This document shows, in pieces, positions 42,149 to 51,601 of a stretch of DNA of 64,000 bases (its first letter is position 1; the number at the start of each line of letters is the position of its first letter). Source of the stretch: Streptomyces sp. NBC_01231 (GTDB taxonomy: Bacteria > Actinomycetota > Actinomycetes > Streptomycetales > Streptomycetaceae); the NCBI GenBank assembly GCA_035999765.1, contig CP108521.1, forward strand, positions 8,370,001 through 8,434,000. Direction: 5' to 3'. Made by a program: the position numbers and the translations under genes. The notes beneath the pieces were generated by a model. It was not told the origin of the DNA. It worked only from the letters and a program-made list of their open reading frames with translations, and searched no databases.

Positions 42149-44704
42149 ATGCCCAGACCTGGAAGGGCGGCGGCAGTGGTGGTGACCGCCGCCGCCCTGC
42201 TGACCGGCCTGCTTCCCGCCGTCGCGGGGGCCTCCGCCTCCGGGGGCGTCGCCTCGCGTCCCCAGTACGACGCCATCCCGAACGGCCAGACGTACTACGA
42301 CACGAACGGCGACCCCATCGAGGCCCACGGAGGCGGCTTCCTCAAGAGAGGAGACACCTACTACTGGGTGGGGGAGGACAAGTCCCAGGGCAGTGCCCGG
42401 TTCAACGGACTGAATCTGTACAAGTCCAAGGACCTGGAGAACTGGCAGAAGGTCAGGCAGATCCTCACGGTGGACTCCGAGGACACCCGGGGCAACAAGA
42501 TCCTCACCCACGCGAAGGTGGAGCGCCCGAAGCTGCTCTACAACGAGAAGACGAAGAAGTACGTCCTGTGGGGTCACTGGGAGATGGCCGCGGACTACTC
42601 CGCCTCGGAAGTCCTCGTGGCGACCTCCAGCACCATCGACGGCCCCTACACGATCACCTCGAAGGGCCATTTCCGCCCCGGCGCGGGAAACACCGAAGCG
42701 GAGGCGATGGGCGACCGCGTCGGGCAGCCGACCGAGGACTTCGACACCTCGGCCAAGGACGCCGCGAACAAGAAGCACGCCTACAAGCCCGTGCAGGCCG
42801 ACTATCCGGCGAAGATCCTCCAGTACAAGGCCCCGGACGCCCGCGCCCCCGAGAAGCTGTCGTACGTCGGTGACGACGACTACGGCACGAGCCAGGCCGG
42901 GAACTCGTGGACGTACCAGCTGAACGACATCACGCACGACACGACGGTGAAGGCGAAGGCGGTCCGGATGACCGGCTTCGACACGTCGGCGTACGACCGG
43001 TACGCGAAGGACTACAACGTCTCCACCAGCGGCTACATCGTGCGGTATCCGACGGAAAACGCGTCCGGCATGATGACGGCCCGGTACACGATCGGCGATC
43101 CGGGGACCTCCCACGATCAGCTGGTGGCGCCGGTGGTGTCTCCCACGCTGAAGGAGTCGTCCGATCCGTCGGTGGTGCTGGTCAACAGCCAGGACGTCGC
43201 GTTCGTCACCAGTGCGACCGCCGACGCGATCTCGTACTTCACGACGGACGGGTCCGACCCGGCCGACCCGGACAACCCCCAGCGCCGGCGATACCAGGAC
43301 GGGACGCGGATACCCCTGGCGGGCGCCCCGGGCAAGCGGACCGTCGTCAAGGCGGTCACCGAGAAGGACGGCAAGGCCAGTGAGGTTACGTCGGTGACGT
43401 ACCAGGTGGCCGAGGCCGCGTCGGACGTGCCCGTGTTCACCCCGGTCATCAACCGCGTCCCCGGCACGTACGGCACCTTCGGCTACAAGGAGTTGCGGAT
43501 CCTCTCCCCCTCCTACGGTGCGGAGACGTACTACACCATGGACGGTCAGGACCCGGCCCCCGCGCGCAAGGGCGACAACATCGGGTACGGCTCACGTGAC
43601 TTCACCGTCCACCAGGACGAGAAGACCGGCGAGGCCTACCTCGTCACCGCGCAGGACCACATCTACATGCGGGTGTGGAAGCTGAACGACTCCTTCACGG
43701 ACGTGGTGCCCGACAAGGAGTACGACATGTATGTCGGCGAGCACCGCGAGGCTCCCGCCCTCGTCCGCAACGGCGGAAAGAACGGCAGATACGTCTACCT
43801 CATGACGTCCTACCAGTCCGGCTGGTACCCCAACCAGGCCCAGTACGGGCGCACCGAGGACCTGGACGCGGGCTTCGGTGAGCCGCGGGACGCGTACGGC
43901 TACCGCAACGGCCAGAAGGCGTGGAGTTCCCTGCAACTCGTCGGTGACAACACCACCTACGGTTCCCAGCCCACCAAGATCCTCAACATCGGTACCGACC
44001 GCAAGCCGAGTTACGTGTACATCGGCGACCGCTGGCGCCCGGACCTCCTGCTGAAGTCGACGTATGTGGCCATGCCCCTGACCATCAGCGACAGCGGCAA
44101 CGGCGGCAAGGGTCTGATGAGGCTCCAGCCCACCCCGCGACTCGACCTCGACGCCAAGAACGGCAAGGTCAAGCAGCCGGACTGGAAGCTGCTCTCCCTG
44201 AACAAGCCGGTGACCGCCTCCCCCAAGGTCCGTGCCGCCGTCGGCGCGCCCACCGAGAGCCTGAGCGACTGGGAGACCACCCCCGAACAGGAGGCGACCG
44301 GGATCTACCGGCACTACGACGCCACCGAGGCCAATGACGGCAAGGACGGGGACGTCAGCGTCTATGACGACACGGAGCAGTACTACAAGAGCGCAGGGCT
44401 CCCCTTCTCCTGGCAGGTCGACCTCGGCGGGCGCCACAAGCTGGCCTGGATCGGGCTCTCGTTCAAGACCGTCGGCGGTTCGGACAACGTCCACCGCTAC
44501 ACCGTCTCCGGCAGTACCGACGGACAACGCTGGACGGAACTCGTCGACAACACCCAGAACAACCGGGTCGGCCACCAGAGCCACGAGCTGACCGGTTCGT
44601 ACCGGTACGTCAAGCTCGACGTGTACAAGTCGTTCGACCTCGCGCACGGCAAGGACGCCGACTGGTCCCGCGGGCTCTACGAGGTCTCCGTCTACGGAAA
44701 GTGA
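42149..44704 (+). CDS. secreted GH43-like glycan hydrolase, split propeller
   Basis: An 851-residue secreted protein. Signal peptide at residues about 1-29. The first half of a five-bladed propeller (YYDTNGDPIEAHGGGFLKRG, YYWVGEDK, LNLYKSKDLENW) matches exo-beta-1,3-galactanase-type GH43. It is interrupted by chitobiase-like segments with 'ISYFTTDGSDPADP' (about residue 365) and 'AETYYTMDGQDPAP' (about 457). Propeller blades resume (MYVGEHREAPALVRNGGK...), and an F5/8C discoidin domain closes the protein (VDLGGRHKLAWIGLSF to YEVSVYGK). The substrate is probably arabinogalactan-like. A LacI operator precedes it. Confidence 0.85.
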   Translation: MPRPGRAAAVVVTAAALLTGLLPAVAGASASGGVASRPQYDAIPNGQTYYDTNGDPIEAHGGGFLKRGDTYYWVGEDKSQGSARFNGLNLYKSKDLENWQKVRQILTVDSEDTRGNKILTHAKVERPKLLYNEKTKKYVLWGHWEMAADYSASEVLVATSSTIDGPYTITSKGHFRPGAGNTEAEAMGDRVGQPTEDFDTSAKDAANKKHAYKPVQADYPAKILQYKAPDARAPEKLSYVGDDDYGTSQAGNSWTYQLNDITHDTTVKAKAVRMTGFDTSAYDRYAKDYNVSTSGYIVRYPTENASGMMTARYTIGDPGTSHDQLVAPVVSPTLKESSDPSVVLVNSQDVAFVTSATADAISYFTTDGSDPADPDNPQRRRYQDGTRIPLAGAPGKRTVVKAVTEKDGKASEVTSVTYQVAEAASDVPVFTPVINRVPGTYGTFGYKELRILSPSYGAETYYTMDGQDPAPARKGDNIGYGSRDFTVHQDEKTGEAYLVTAQDHIYMRVWKLNDSFTDVVPDKEYDMYVGEHREAPALVRNGGKNGRYVYLMTSYQSGWYPNQAQYGRTEDLDAGFGEPRDAYGYRNGQKAWSSLQLVGDNTTYGSQPTKILNIGTDRKPSYVYIGDRWRPDLLLKSTYVAMPLTISDSGNGGKGLMRLQPTPRLDLDAKNGKVKQPDWKLLSLNKPVTASPKVRAAVGAPTESLSDWETTPEQEATGIYRHYDATEANDGKDGDVSVYDDTEQYYKSAGLPFSWQVDLGGRHKLAWIGLSFKTVGGSDNVHRYTVSGSTDGQRWTELVDNTQNNRVGHQSHELTGSYRYVKLDVYKSFDLAHGKDADWSRGLYEVSVYGK

Positions 44705-44752
44705 GAACCGACGCGCCACCCCGCGCCCGCGCGCTGGCTTACGCTGACCGGT

Positions 44753-45667
44753 GTGCTGCGTGAAGTGACTGCTGTTCGATACGTGACTCCGCTACGGTCC
44801 GGTGGCTCCGTGCCCGGTGTCGTCGAGGCCGACGACCTGGGCACGTACGTCGTCAAGTTCACCGGCTCCGCGCAGGGCAGGAAGGCGCTGGTCGCCGAGG
44901 TGATCGTGGGCGAGCTGGCGCGCGCCCTGGGGCTGCGGTTCCCCGAGCTGGTCCTCGTGCACTTCGATCCGGCCGTCGCCGACAGCGAGCCCCACCAGGA
45001 GGTGCGGGAACTCCACGGCGCGAGCGCGGGAGTCAACCTCGGCATGGACTACCTGCCGGGCGCCGCGGACTTCACCCCGGAGATCGCCGAGACCTTCCGC
45101 GTCGACCCACTGGAGGCGGGCCGGATCGTCTGGCTGGACGCGCTGACCGTCAACGTCGACCGTACGGTCCATAGCTCCAACCTGATGGTCTGGCCGACCC
45201 TCGGCGTCGCACCCCCGCGGCTGTGGCTGATCGACCACGGTGCCGCGCTCGTCTTCCACCACCGTTGGGACGGCTCGGACCCCGAGAAGGCGTACGACTT
45301 CCGCCACCACGCGCTCGGTCACAGCGCGCCCGACGTGCGGGCCGCCGACGCGGAGCTGGCGCCCCAGGTCACACGGGAGCTGCTGCGGGGGATCGCCGAC
45401 GAGGTCCCGGACGCCTGGCTGGCCGCGGAGGCGGGGTTCCGGACCCCGGACGACGTCCGTGCGGCGTACGTCGACTATCTGCACGCGCGCGTGCGGGCCT
45501 CCGCCGCCTGGCTGCCCACCGACTTCCCCACCAGGGAGGAACGCGCCGCCGAGGAGGCCCAGCGGGCGGCGAGGACGGAACGAGGACGGCCGAACTGGCT
45601 CAAGCGGGTCCCCGACCTGCACGGCGAACCGGCCGCGGAACAGGATTGGTCGGTGCACCTGGGATGA
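44753..45667 (+). CDS. HipA-family kinase-like protein
   Basis: A 304-residue protein of the HipA-like/PI3-4-kinase-like group: 'YVVKFTGSAQGRKALVAEVIVGELARAL' (pieces), catalytic-loop 'WLDALTVNVDRTVHSSNLMVW' and 'LWLIDHGAALVFHH' with the metal-binding DHG. No HipB antitoxin is adjacent, so it is not a classical toxin pair. Its stop overlaps the SelT/W/H start as ATGA. Confidence 0.85.
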   Translation: MLREVTAVRYVTPLRSGGSVPGVVEADDLGTYVVKFTGSAQGRKALVAEVIVGELARALGLRFPELVLVHFDPAVADSEPHQEVRELHGASAGVNLGMDYLPGAADFTPEIAETFRVDPLEAGRIVWLDALTVNVDRTVHSSNLMVWPTLGVAPPRLWLIDHGAALVFHHRWDGSDPEKAYDFRHHALGHSAPDVRAADAELAPQVTRELLRGIADEVPDAWLAAEAGFRTPDDVRAAYVDYLHARVRASAAWLPTDFPTREERAAEEAQRAARTERGRPNWLKRVPDLHGEPAAEQDWSVHLG

Positions 45668-45954
45668 CAGTTCAGCCGGATGCCCAGCGGGTCGAGATCG
45701 AGTACTGCACGCAGTGCCGCTGGCTGCCGCGTGCCGCCTGGCTGGCCCAGGAACTCCTGACGACCTTCGAGGCCGAGCTCACCGAGCTGTCCCTGAAGCC
45801 CGGCGAGGGCGGTGTCTTCGTCGTCCGGGTGAACGACGAGGTGGTGTGGGACCGCCGGGAGCAGGGCTTCCCGGAGCCGACCGCCGTGAAGCAGGCGGTA
45901 CGCGACCGAGTGGCCCCGGAAAAGTCCCTGGGCCACTCGGACAAACCGGAGTGA
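45664..45954 (+). CDS. SelT/SelW/SelH (Rdx) family protein
   Basis: A 96-residue thioredoxin-like protein with the CxxC redox motif in VEIEYCTQCRWLPRAAW, then 'GGVFVVRVNDEVVWDRREQGFPE'. The Cys form is used; no selenocysteine. Probably a thiol-redox partner. Coupled to the HipA-like gene by ATGA. Confidence 0.92.
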   Translation: MTVQPDAQRVEIEYCTQCRWLPRAAWLAQELLTTFEAELTELSLKPGEGGVFVVRVNDEVVWDRREQGFPEPTAVKQAVRDRVAPEKSLGHSDKPE

Positions 45955-45957
45955 GCG

Positions 45958-47592
45958 TCAGCCCCTGAGCTGCTCGTACGCCGGCAGGGTCAGGAAGTCC
46001 GCGTAGTCCTCGTCGAGGGCGACCTCCAGGAGCAGGTCGTGGGCCTGCTGCCAGTGACCGGCCGCGAAGGCCTCCTCGCCGAGTTCCACGCGGATGTTCC
46101 GCAGCTCCTCGGCGGCGACCTCGCGGGCCAGCTCCGGCGTGACCTTCACCGTGTTCCCGGCGTGCTCGAACTCGACGCCCGCGTTGATCCACTGCCAGAT
46201 CTGCGAGCGGGAGATCTCGGCGGTCGCCGCGTCCTCCATGAGGTTGAAGATGGCGACCGCGCCGAGCCCGCGCAGCCAGGCCTCGATGTAACGGATGCCG
46301 ACCTGGACGGCGTTGACGAGTCCGTCGTACGTCGGCCTGGCGTCCAGCGAGTCGACGGCGATCAGGTCGGCCGCCTCGACGTGGACGTCCTCGCGGAGGC
46401 GGTCCTTCTGGTTCGGCTTGTCGCCGAGGACCTTGTCGAAGGACTCCATGGCGATCGGGACCAGGTCGGGGTGGGCGACCCAGGAGCCGTCGAAGCCGTC
46501 GCCCGCCTCACGGTCCTTGTCGGCGCGGACCTTCTCGAAGGCGACCTTGTTGACCTCGGCGTCCCGGCGGGACGGGATGAACGCCGCCATGCCGCCGATC
46601 GCGTGCGCGCCGCGCTTGTGGCAGGTACGGACGAGGAGTTCGGTGTACGCCCGCATGAACGGGGCGGTCATCGTCACGGCGTTGCGGTCCGGGAGGACGA
46701 ACCTGGCGCCGCCGTCACGGAAGTTCTTGACGATGGAGAACAGGTAGTCCCAGCGGCCCGCGTTCAACCCGGAGGCGTGGTCGCGGAGTTCGTAGAGGAT
46801 CTCCTCCATCTCGTACGCGGCCGTGATCGTCTCGATCAGGACGGTCGCGCGGACGGTGCCCTGGGGGACGCCCACGTAGTCCTGCGCGAAGACGAAGACG
46901 TCGTTCCAGAGGCGGGCCTCCAGGTGCGACTCCGTCTTGGGGAGGTAGAAGTACGGGCCCTTGCCGAGGTCGAGCAGTCGCTGGGCGTTGTGGAAGAAGT
47001 AGAGCCCGAAGTCGACGAGGGCGCCGGGGACCTGGGTGCCGTCGGCGTCGACGAGATGCCGCTCGTTCAGATGCCATCCGCGCGGACGCATGACGACGGT
47101 GGCGAGCTCGCTGTCGTCCTTCAGGGCGTACGACTTGCCCGACCCCGCGTCGGTGAAGTCGATGTTCCGGGTGTACGCGTCGATCAGGTTGCGCTGTCCG
47201 AGGACGACGTTCTCCCAGGTCGGTGCCGAGGCGTCCTCGAAGTCCGCCAGCCAGACCCGGGCGCCCGAGTTGAGGGCGTTGATGGTCATCTTGCGGTCGG
47301 TGGGGCCGGTGATCTCGACCCGCCGGTCGTCGAGCGCGGCCGGGGAGGGGGCCACCTTCCAGGAGTCGTCCGCACGGATCGCGGCCGTCTCCGGGAGGAA
47401 GTCGAGTGTGGAGGTGCGGGCGATCTCGGCGCGGCGCTCGGCGCGGCGGGCGAGGAGCTCGTCACGCCGGGGCGTGAACCGGCGGTGCAGTTCGGCCACG
47501 AAGGCGAGGGCCGCCTCGGTGAGGACCTCCTCCTGCCGGGGCAGGGGCTCGGCGTCGACGATGGCCAGCGGGGACGGCGCTGGTGCGGACAT
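45958..47592 (-). CDS. aceB: malate synthase A
   Basis: A 544-residue malate synthase, condensing glyoxylate and acetyl-CoA to malate. Motifs: '[12 protein letters not shown]' (catalytic Asp/Glu near residue 116), '[15 protein letters not shown]', '[22 protein letters not shown]' and the C-terminal acid in '[20 protein letters not shown]'. In the allantoin pathway, allantoicase releases ureidoglycolate and hence glyoxylate, which this enzyme consumes. It shares operator motifs with allB. Confidence 0.97.
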   Translation of the reverse strand: MSAPAPSPLAIVDAEPLPRQEEVLTEAALAFVAELHRRFTPRRDELLARRAERRAEIARTSTLDFLPETAAIRADDSWKVAPSPAALDDRRVEITGPTDRKMTINALNSGARVWLADFEDASAPTWENVVLGQRNLIDAYTRNIDFTDAGSGKSYALKDDSELATVVMRPRGWHLNERHLVDADGTQVPGALVDFGLYFFHNAQRLLDLGKGPYFYLPKTESHLEARLWNDVFVFAQDYVGVPQGTVRATVLIETITAAYEMEEILYELRDHASGLNAGRWDYLFSIVKNFRDGGARFVLPDRNAVTMTAPFMRAYTELLVRTCHKRGAHAIGGMAAFIPSRRDAEVNKVAFEKVRADKDREAGDGFDGSWVAHPDLVPIAMESFDKVLGDKPNQKDRLREDVHVEAADLIAVDSLDARPTYDGLVNAVQVGIRYIEAWLRGLGAVAIFNLMEDAATAEISRSQIWQWINAGVEFEHAGNTVKVTPELAREVAAEELRNIRVELGEEAFAAGHWQQAHDLLLEVALDEDYADFLTLPAYEQLRG

Positions 47593-47698
47593 GAGCTGTC
47601 ACTTCCTTCAGCGAGCTTGGCGCCGGGCGCCGGGCGACCCGGGTGGGGCGAGGAACACCCGGGGAGGGACCGGGCGCTTCTGAACAGTGGATACTAGT

Positions 47699-47731
47699 TT
47701 CCTCATCGTGGAACTTCAATGGTTTGTTGAT
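47699..47731 (-). promoter_or_regulatory. composite TTCAA/TTCC operator upstream of aceB
   Basis: Read in the aceB direction, a TCAA-N7-TTGAA box and, one base later, a TTCC-N7-GGAA box (47699-47713) lie 107-139 bases before the aceB start. The same pair is in front of allB. Confidence 0.65.
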
Positions 47732-47797
47732 ATCAAGACTCTCCGCGCCGAGGCAAGGCGGCGCTCGGTGTCGTCCCGTTCACCCAAGTCACCCAAG

Positions 47798-48397
47798 TCA
47801 CCCAAGGTGCTTCAGGTCCGCGACGGTGTCGATGTCGTACGGCTTTGCCACATCCGCGCACTCGACGAGCGTGATCGCCTCCTCACGCGCCTTCAGATAG
47901 GCGCGTGCCCCCCGGTCGCCGGTCGCAGTCGCGGTGACGCCCGTCCAGTGGGCGGCGCCGAGCAGGACGGGATGCCCCCGCACCCCCTCATAGGCGGCCG
48001 CGACCAGCGACGTCTCGTCCGGCCCGGCGGCGAGCACCCGGGCCATCGCCGCCGCCCCGATGCCGGGCTGGTCGACGAGCGAGACCAGCGTGGCCCGCGC
48101 CCCCGTCCCGGCGAGCGAGCCGAGCCCGGCCCGCAGCGACGAGCCCATGCCGTCGGCCCAGTCGGGGTTCTCCACGAGCACGCAGTCACCGAGCTCCGCC
48201 TGTTCCCGTACGGCGGCGGCAGCGGCCCCGAGGACCACATGCACGCGGGTGCAGCCGGCCGCGCGCAGTTCTCCGACCACGTACTCGACGAGGGGTCGCC
48301 CCCGGTACGGCAGCAGAGCCTTGGGCCGTCCGCCGAGTCGCCGTCCGCCGCCGGCCGCGAGAAGCAGTCCGGCCGGCCGCTGTTCGTTCTCCGTCAT
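47798..48397 (-). CDS. MobA/MocA-like nucleotidyltransferase
   Basis: A 199-residue nucleotidyltransferase. Signature 'LLLAAGGGRRLGGRPKALLPYRGRPLVEYV' (pieces) at residues 10-40, 'GMGSSLRAGL', 'VSLVDQPGI' and 'GHPVLLG' mark the molybdenum-cofactor (MocA/CTP:Mo-cofactor) subgroup linked to xanthine dehydrogenases. That fits purine breakdown nearby. Start is the ATG at 48397 with a GCAGGA site. Confidence 0.88.
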   Translation of the reverse strand: MTENEQRPAGLLLAAGGGRRLGGRPKALLPYRGRPLVEYVVGELRAAGCTRVHVVLGAAAAAVREQAELGDCVLVENPDWADGMGSSLRAGLGSLAGTGARATLVSLVDQPGIGAAAMARVLAAGPDETSLVAAAYEGVRGHPVLLGAAHWTGVTATATGDRGARAYLKAREEAITLVECADVAKPYDIDTVADLKHLG

Positions 48398-48588
48398 GCG
48401 TCCTGCATACCTGACGCCCAGGAGGACGCCCGGTTCCGTAGGGCTGAATTTCGGTCCTGACAGTGGCGCATCCGTCATCGCGTGGCGTTTACTGACCCGC
48501 GTCCCCCGGCGCTCGACCAGCGCCCAGGGGTAGCGCTCGGTGGGACGGGAATGTGCGGGCGCACAACGGTGTGCGAGGGGGGACGGCT

Positions 48589-48933
48589 GTGTTGCGGAGC
48601 TTGGGACAGAGACCGGTGACCGGCGCCGACGAGGATCTCAAAGTGGCGGAACTGCGGACCGCGGTGTCCCGGTTGCGCCGCGAACTCGCCGCGTATCCGG
48701 CCGAGTTCCCCGACCGCGCGATCGCGGAGGACGAACTCGCCACCCTGGCGGCGATGGCCGTCGACGGGTCGCATGAGATCCCGCGGCTGCGCCGGTCGCT
48801 GCTGTTGATCGCCGCGGCGATCGGGTCCGTCAGCGCGCTCGCGCGGGGCCTGTCGGAGGTGCGCAAGGCGGTGGACCTGTTCAGCGAGCCGCCGCGCTCG
48901 CCGGTCCAGGAACCGCCGCGCGGGCAGGGCTGA
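48589..48933 (+). CDS. DUF5955-like helical protein
   Basis: A 114-residue protein of a family I recognise as DUF5955 without known function. It is mostly helical (VAELRTAVSRLRRELAAYP, AEDELATLAAMA, LRRSLLLIAAAIGSVSALA). GTG at 48589 follows GAGGGGGGA. It may be membrane-associated through the Leu/Ile-rich helix. Proximity to phage-like or AllR genes is not informative. Confidence 0.75.
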   Translation: MLRSLGQRPVTGADEDLKVAELRTAVSRLRRELAAYPAEFPDRAIAEDELATLAAMAVDGSHEIPRLRRSLLLIAAAIGSVSALARGLSEVRKAVDLFSEPPRSPVQEPPRGQG

Positions 48934-49088
48934 GCCCTACGTCGCCGGTCCTCGGTAGGGGAGCGCGCCTGTGCCGCCCACGAAGCGGACGTCCCGTGGT
49001 ACGGATCAGCTCCCGACGTCCGGCTCGAAGGCGACCTCTTCCGAGCCGTGCCCGTCGGTGAACCGGCCGCCACGGCATCGCGCGGCGC

Positions 49089-49883
49089 TCACGCCGAGTT
49101 CTGGCTCGCCAGCGCCTGGGAAAGCTCCACCGCGACCTGCTGGAGCACCGGCACGATCTTTTCCGTCGCCGCCTCCGTGACCCGGCCCGCCGGGCCGGAG
49201 ATGGAGATCGCGGCGGCGGTGGGGGAGTCGGGGACGGACACCGCGAGGCAACGGACGCCGATCTCCTGCTCGTTGTCGTCGACCGCGTAGCCGGCTTGGC
49301 GTACGACCTCCAGCGCCGTGAGGAAGCCGTCCGGCGTGGTGATCGTCTTCTCCGTGGCGGCGGGCATGCCCGTGCGGGCCAGCAGGGCGCGCACCTCGCC
49401 GTCCGGGGTGTTGGCGAGCAGCGCCTTGCCGACGCCGGTCGAGTGCGGCAGCACCCGGCGGCCCACCTCGGTGAACATGCGCATCGAGTGCTTGGACGGC
49501 ACCTGTGCCACGTAGACGATCTCGTCCCCGTCCAGCAGTGCCATGTTCGCCGTCTCGCCGGTCTCCTCGACCAGGCGGGCGAGATAGGGACGCGCCCAGG
49601 TGCCGAGCAGGCGGGAGGCGGACTCGCCGAGCCGGATCAGGCGCGGGCCGAGCGCGTAGCGGCGGTTGGCCTGCTGGCGGACGTACCCGCACACCACGAG
49701 GGTGCGCATCAGTCGGTGGATGGTCGGCAGCGGCAGCCCGCTGCTCGCGGAGAGCTCGCTCAGCCCCACCTCGCCCCCCGCATCCGCCATCCGCTCGAGC
49801 AGATCGAAGGCGCGCTCGAGGGACTGGACTCCGCCGCTGGCGGACTTCGCGGAGTCGGTGGTGCTGGCGCTGGACGTCGGCAC
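49089..49883 (-). CDS. allR: IclR-family regulator AllR-type
   Basis: A 264-residue IclR regulator. The wHTH (QSLERAFDLLERMADAGGEVGLSELS, LPTIHRLMRTLVVCGYV in pieces) fills residues 19-80; the effector domain holds 'ALLDGDEIVYVAQVPS', 'STGVGKALLA' and 'AVSVPDSPTAAAISISGPAGRV'. In Streptomyces coelicolor AllR represses the allantoin genes and responds to allantoate/glyoxylate (established for that organism). Here it is divergent from allB with operator-like boxes between. Confidence 0.93.
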   Translation of the reverse strand: MPTSSASTTDSAKSASGGVQSLERAFDLLERMADAGGEVGLSELSASSGLPLPTIHRLMRTLVVCGYVRQQANRRYALGPRLIRLGESASRLLGTWARPYLARLVEETGETANMALLDGDEIVYVAQVPSKHSMRMFTEVGRRVLPHSTGVGKALLANTPDGEVRALLARTGMPAATEKTITTPDGFLTALEVVRQAGYAVDDNEQEIGVRCLAVSVPDSPTAAAISISGPAGRVTEAATEKIVPVLQQVAVELSQALASQNSA

Positions 49884-49983
49884 GGCGCGTTCCTTTCGGC
49901 GCAGGCGGGAAGAGCAGAATCCTACCCGCCAGTCGGTTGACTCCCTGCTTGGACGTGGTTACGTTCTGCGTGCCGGAACCCTA

Positions 49984-50000
49984 TTTCCACTTTGTGGAAA
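49984..50000. promoter_or_regulatory. TTTCCAC-TTT-GTGGAAA operator
   Basis: A perfect 17-base palindrome in the allR-allB gap, containing the TTCC-N7-GGAA box also seen at 50103 and 47699. It lies about 100 bases before allR, so it could serve autoregulation. Confidence 0.7.
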
Positions 50001-50085
50001 CGTCCAGAGTGGGCGCTACGTTTTCCCTCAGGGGGCGTGCTCTTGGCGGCACTCTTGACGGCATGGAGCCGGAAGTGAAGACTCC

Positions 50086-50117
50086 TTCAACAGAACGTTG
50101 AATTCCGTTACGTGGAA
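50086..50117 (+). promoter_or_regulatory. composite TTCAA/TTCC operator upstream of allB
   Basis: TTCAA-N7-TTGAA (50086-50102) is directly followed by TTCC-N7-GGAA (50103-50117), ending 27 bases before the allB GTG. The order and spacing match the aceB site within one base. Confidence 0.7.
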
Positions 50118-50144
50118 GTAAACAGCGGAGCGAAAGAGGCCCGG

Positions 50145-51488
50145 GTGTCCGACGTAGAACTGGTGCTGCGCTCGACGCGCGTCATCACCCCGGAGGGGAC
50201 GCGCGCCGCCTCGGTCGCGGTCAGCGCCGGGACGATCACCGCCGTCCTGCCGTACGACGCTCCCGTACCCGAGAGGGCCCGCCTGGAGGACGTCGGCGAC
50301 GACGTCCTGTTGCCCGGCCTGGTCGACACCCACGTGCATGTCAACGACCCCGGCCGCACCGACTGGGAGGGCTTCTGGACCGCCACCCGCGCAGCGGCCG
50401 CCGGCGGCATCACCACCCTCGTCGACATGCCGCTCAACTCCCTCCCGCCGACGACCACCGTCGACCATCTCCGTACGAAGCGGGACGTGGCCGCCGACAA
50501 GGCGCACATCGACGTCGGCTTCTGGGGCGGAGCGCTGCCCGACAACGTCAAGGACCTGCGTCCGCTGCACGAGGCCGGTGTCTTCGGCTTCAAGGCGTTC
50601 CTGTCGCCGTCCGGCGTGGACGAGTTCCCGCACCTCGGGCAGGACCAACTCGCCCGCTCCCTCGCGGAGATCGCGTCCTTCGGCGGCCTGCTGATCGTGC
50701 ACGCCGAGGACCCGCACCACCTGGACGCGGCCCCACAGCACGGCGGCCCCAGGTACGCCGACTTCCTGGCCTCCCGCCCGCGCGACGCCGAGGACACCGC
50801 GATCGCCCAGCTCATCGCCCAGGCGAAGCGCCTCGACGCGCGCGTGCACATCCTCCATCTGTCCTCGTCGAACGCGCTGCCGCTGATCGCCGCCGCCAAG
50901 GCCGAGGGGGTCCGCGTCACGGTCGAGACCTGCCCGCACTACCTCACCCTCACCGCGGAGGAAGTCCCGGACGGCGCCAGCGAGTTCAAGTGCTGCCCGC
51001 CGATCCGTGAGTCCGCGAACCAGGACCTGCTGTGGCAGGCGCTGGCGGACGGCACCATCGACTGCGTGGTCACGGACCACTCCCCGTCCACGGCCGACCT
51101 GAAGACCGACGACTTCGCCACCGCCTGGGGCGGTATCTCCGGCCTCCAGCTGAGCCTGGCCGCGGTGTGGACCGAGGCGCGCAGGCGCGGGCACGGCCTG
51201 GAGGACGTGGTCCGCTGGATGTCCACGCGGACGGCCGATCTGGTGGGCCTTCGGCAGAAGGGCGCCATCGAGGCCGGTCGCGACGCCGACTTCGCGGTCC
51301 TCGCACCCGACGACACCTTCACCGTGGACCCGGCCGCCCTCCAGCACCGTAACCGCGTGACGGCGTACGCGGGCAGGACACTGCACGGCGTGGTGAGGTC
51401 CACCTGGCTGCGCGGCGAACGTGTCGTCGCGGGCGGCGAGTTCACCGAACCGAAGGGGCACCTGCTCACGCGGACCCCGACTCCCTGA
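50145..51488 (+). CDS. allB: allantoinase
   Basis: A 447-residue cyclic amidohydrolase opening allantoin to allantoate. Metal ligands: '[19 protein letters not shown]' (HxH), the carboxylated Lys in '[11 protein letters not shown]', 'IVHAEDP', 'HILHLSS' and 'VVTDHSPS'. The GTG at 50145 follows AAGAGG. It is followed by allantoicase in the same direction after a small hairpin. Confidence 0.96.
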   Translation: MSDVELVLRSTRVITPEGTRAASVAVSAGTITAVLPYDAPVPERARLEDVGDDVLLPGLVDTHVHVNDPGRTDWEGFWTATRAAAAGGITTLVDMPLNSLPPTTTVDHLRTKRDVAADKAHIDVGFWGGALPDNVKDLRPLHEAGVFGFKAFLSPSGVDEFPHLGQDQLARSLAEIASFGGLLIVHAEDPHHLDAAPQHGGPRYADFLASRPRDAEDTAIAQLIAQAKRLDARVHILHLSSSNALPLIAAAKAEGVRVTVETCPHYLTLTAEEVPDGASEFKCCPPIRESANQDLLWQALADGTIDCVVTDHSPSTADLKTDDFATAWGGISGLQLSLAAVWTEARRRGHGLEDVVRWMSTRTADLVGLRQKGAIEAGRDADFAVLAPDDTFTVDPAALQHRNRVTAYAGRTLHGVVRSTWLRGERVVAGGEFTEPKGHLLTRTPTP

Positions 51489-51493
51489 ACCGC

Positions 51494-51519
51494 GGGGCCA
51501 CCTGCCCAGCCGTGGCCCC
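51494..51519 (+). terminator. hairpin between allB and allantoicase
   Basis: GGGGCCAC and GTGGCCCC form an 8-bp stem around a 10-base loop, without a U tract. It may trim or attenuate the operon mRNA. Confidence 0.55.
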
Positions 51520-51601
51520 CGGGGATCCACCCCGTTGTCTCCGCACCCGCACCCGTATCCGCACCCGCGGCGGCCGACTCCGAAAGGCAGACCTGATCAC
51601 C

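Noticed and set aside
40345..42276. 643-codon minus-strand open frame
   Set aside because: Antisense to the second siderophore synthetase.
44753..45954. HipBA toxin-antitoxin module
   Set aside because: There is no HipB-type HTH gene; the partner is a SelT/W/H redox protein.
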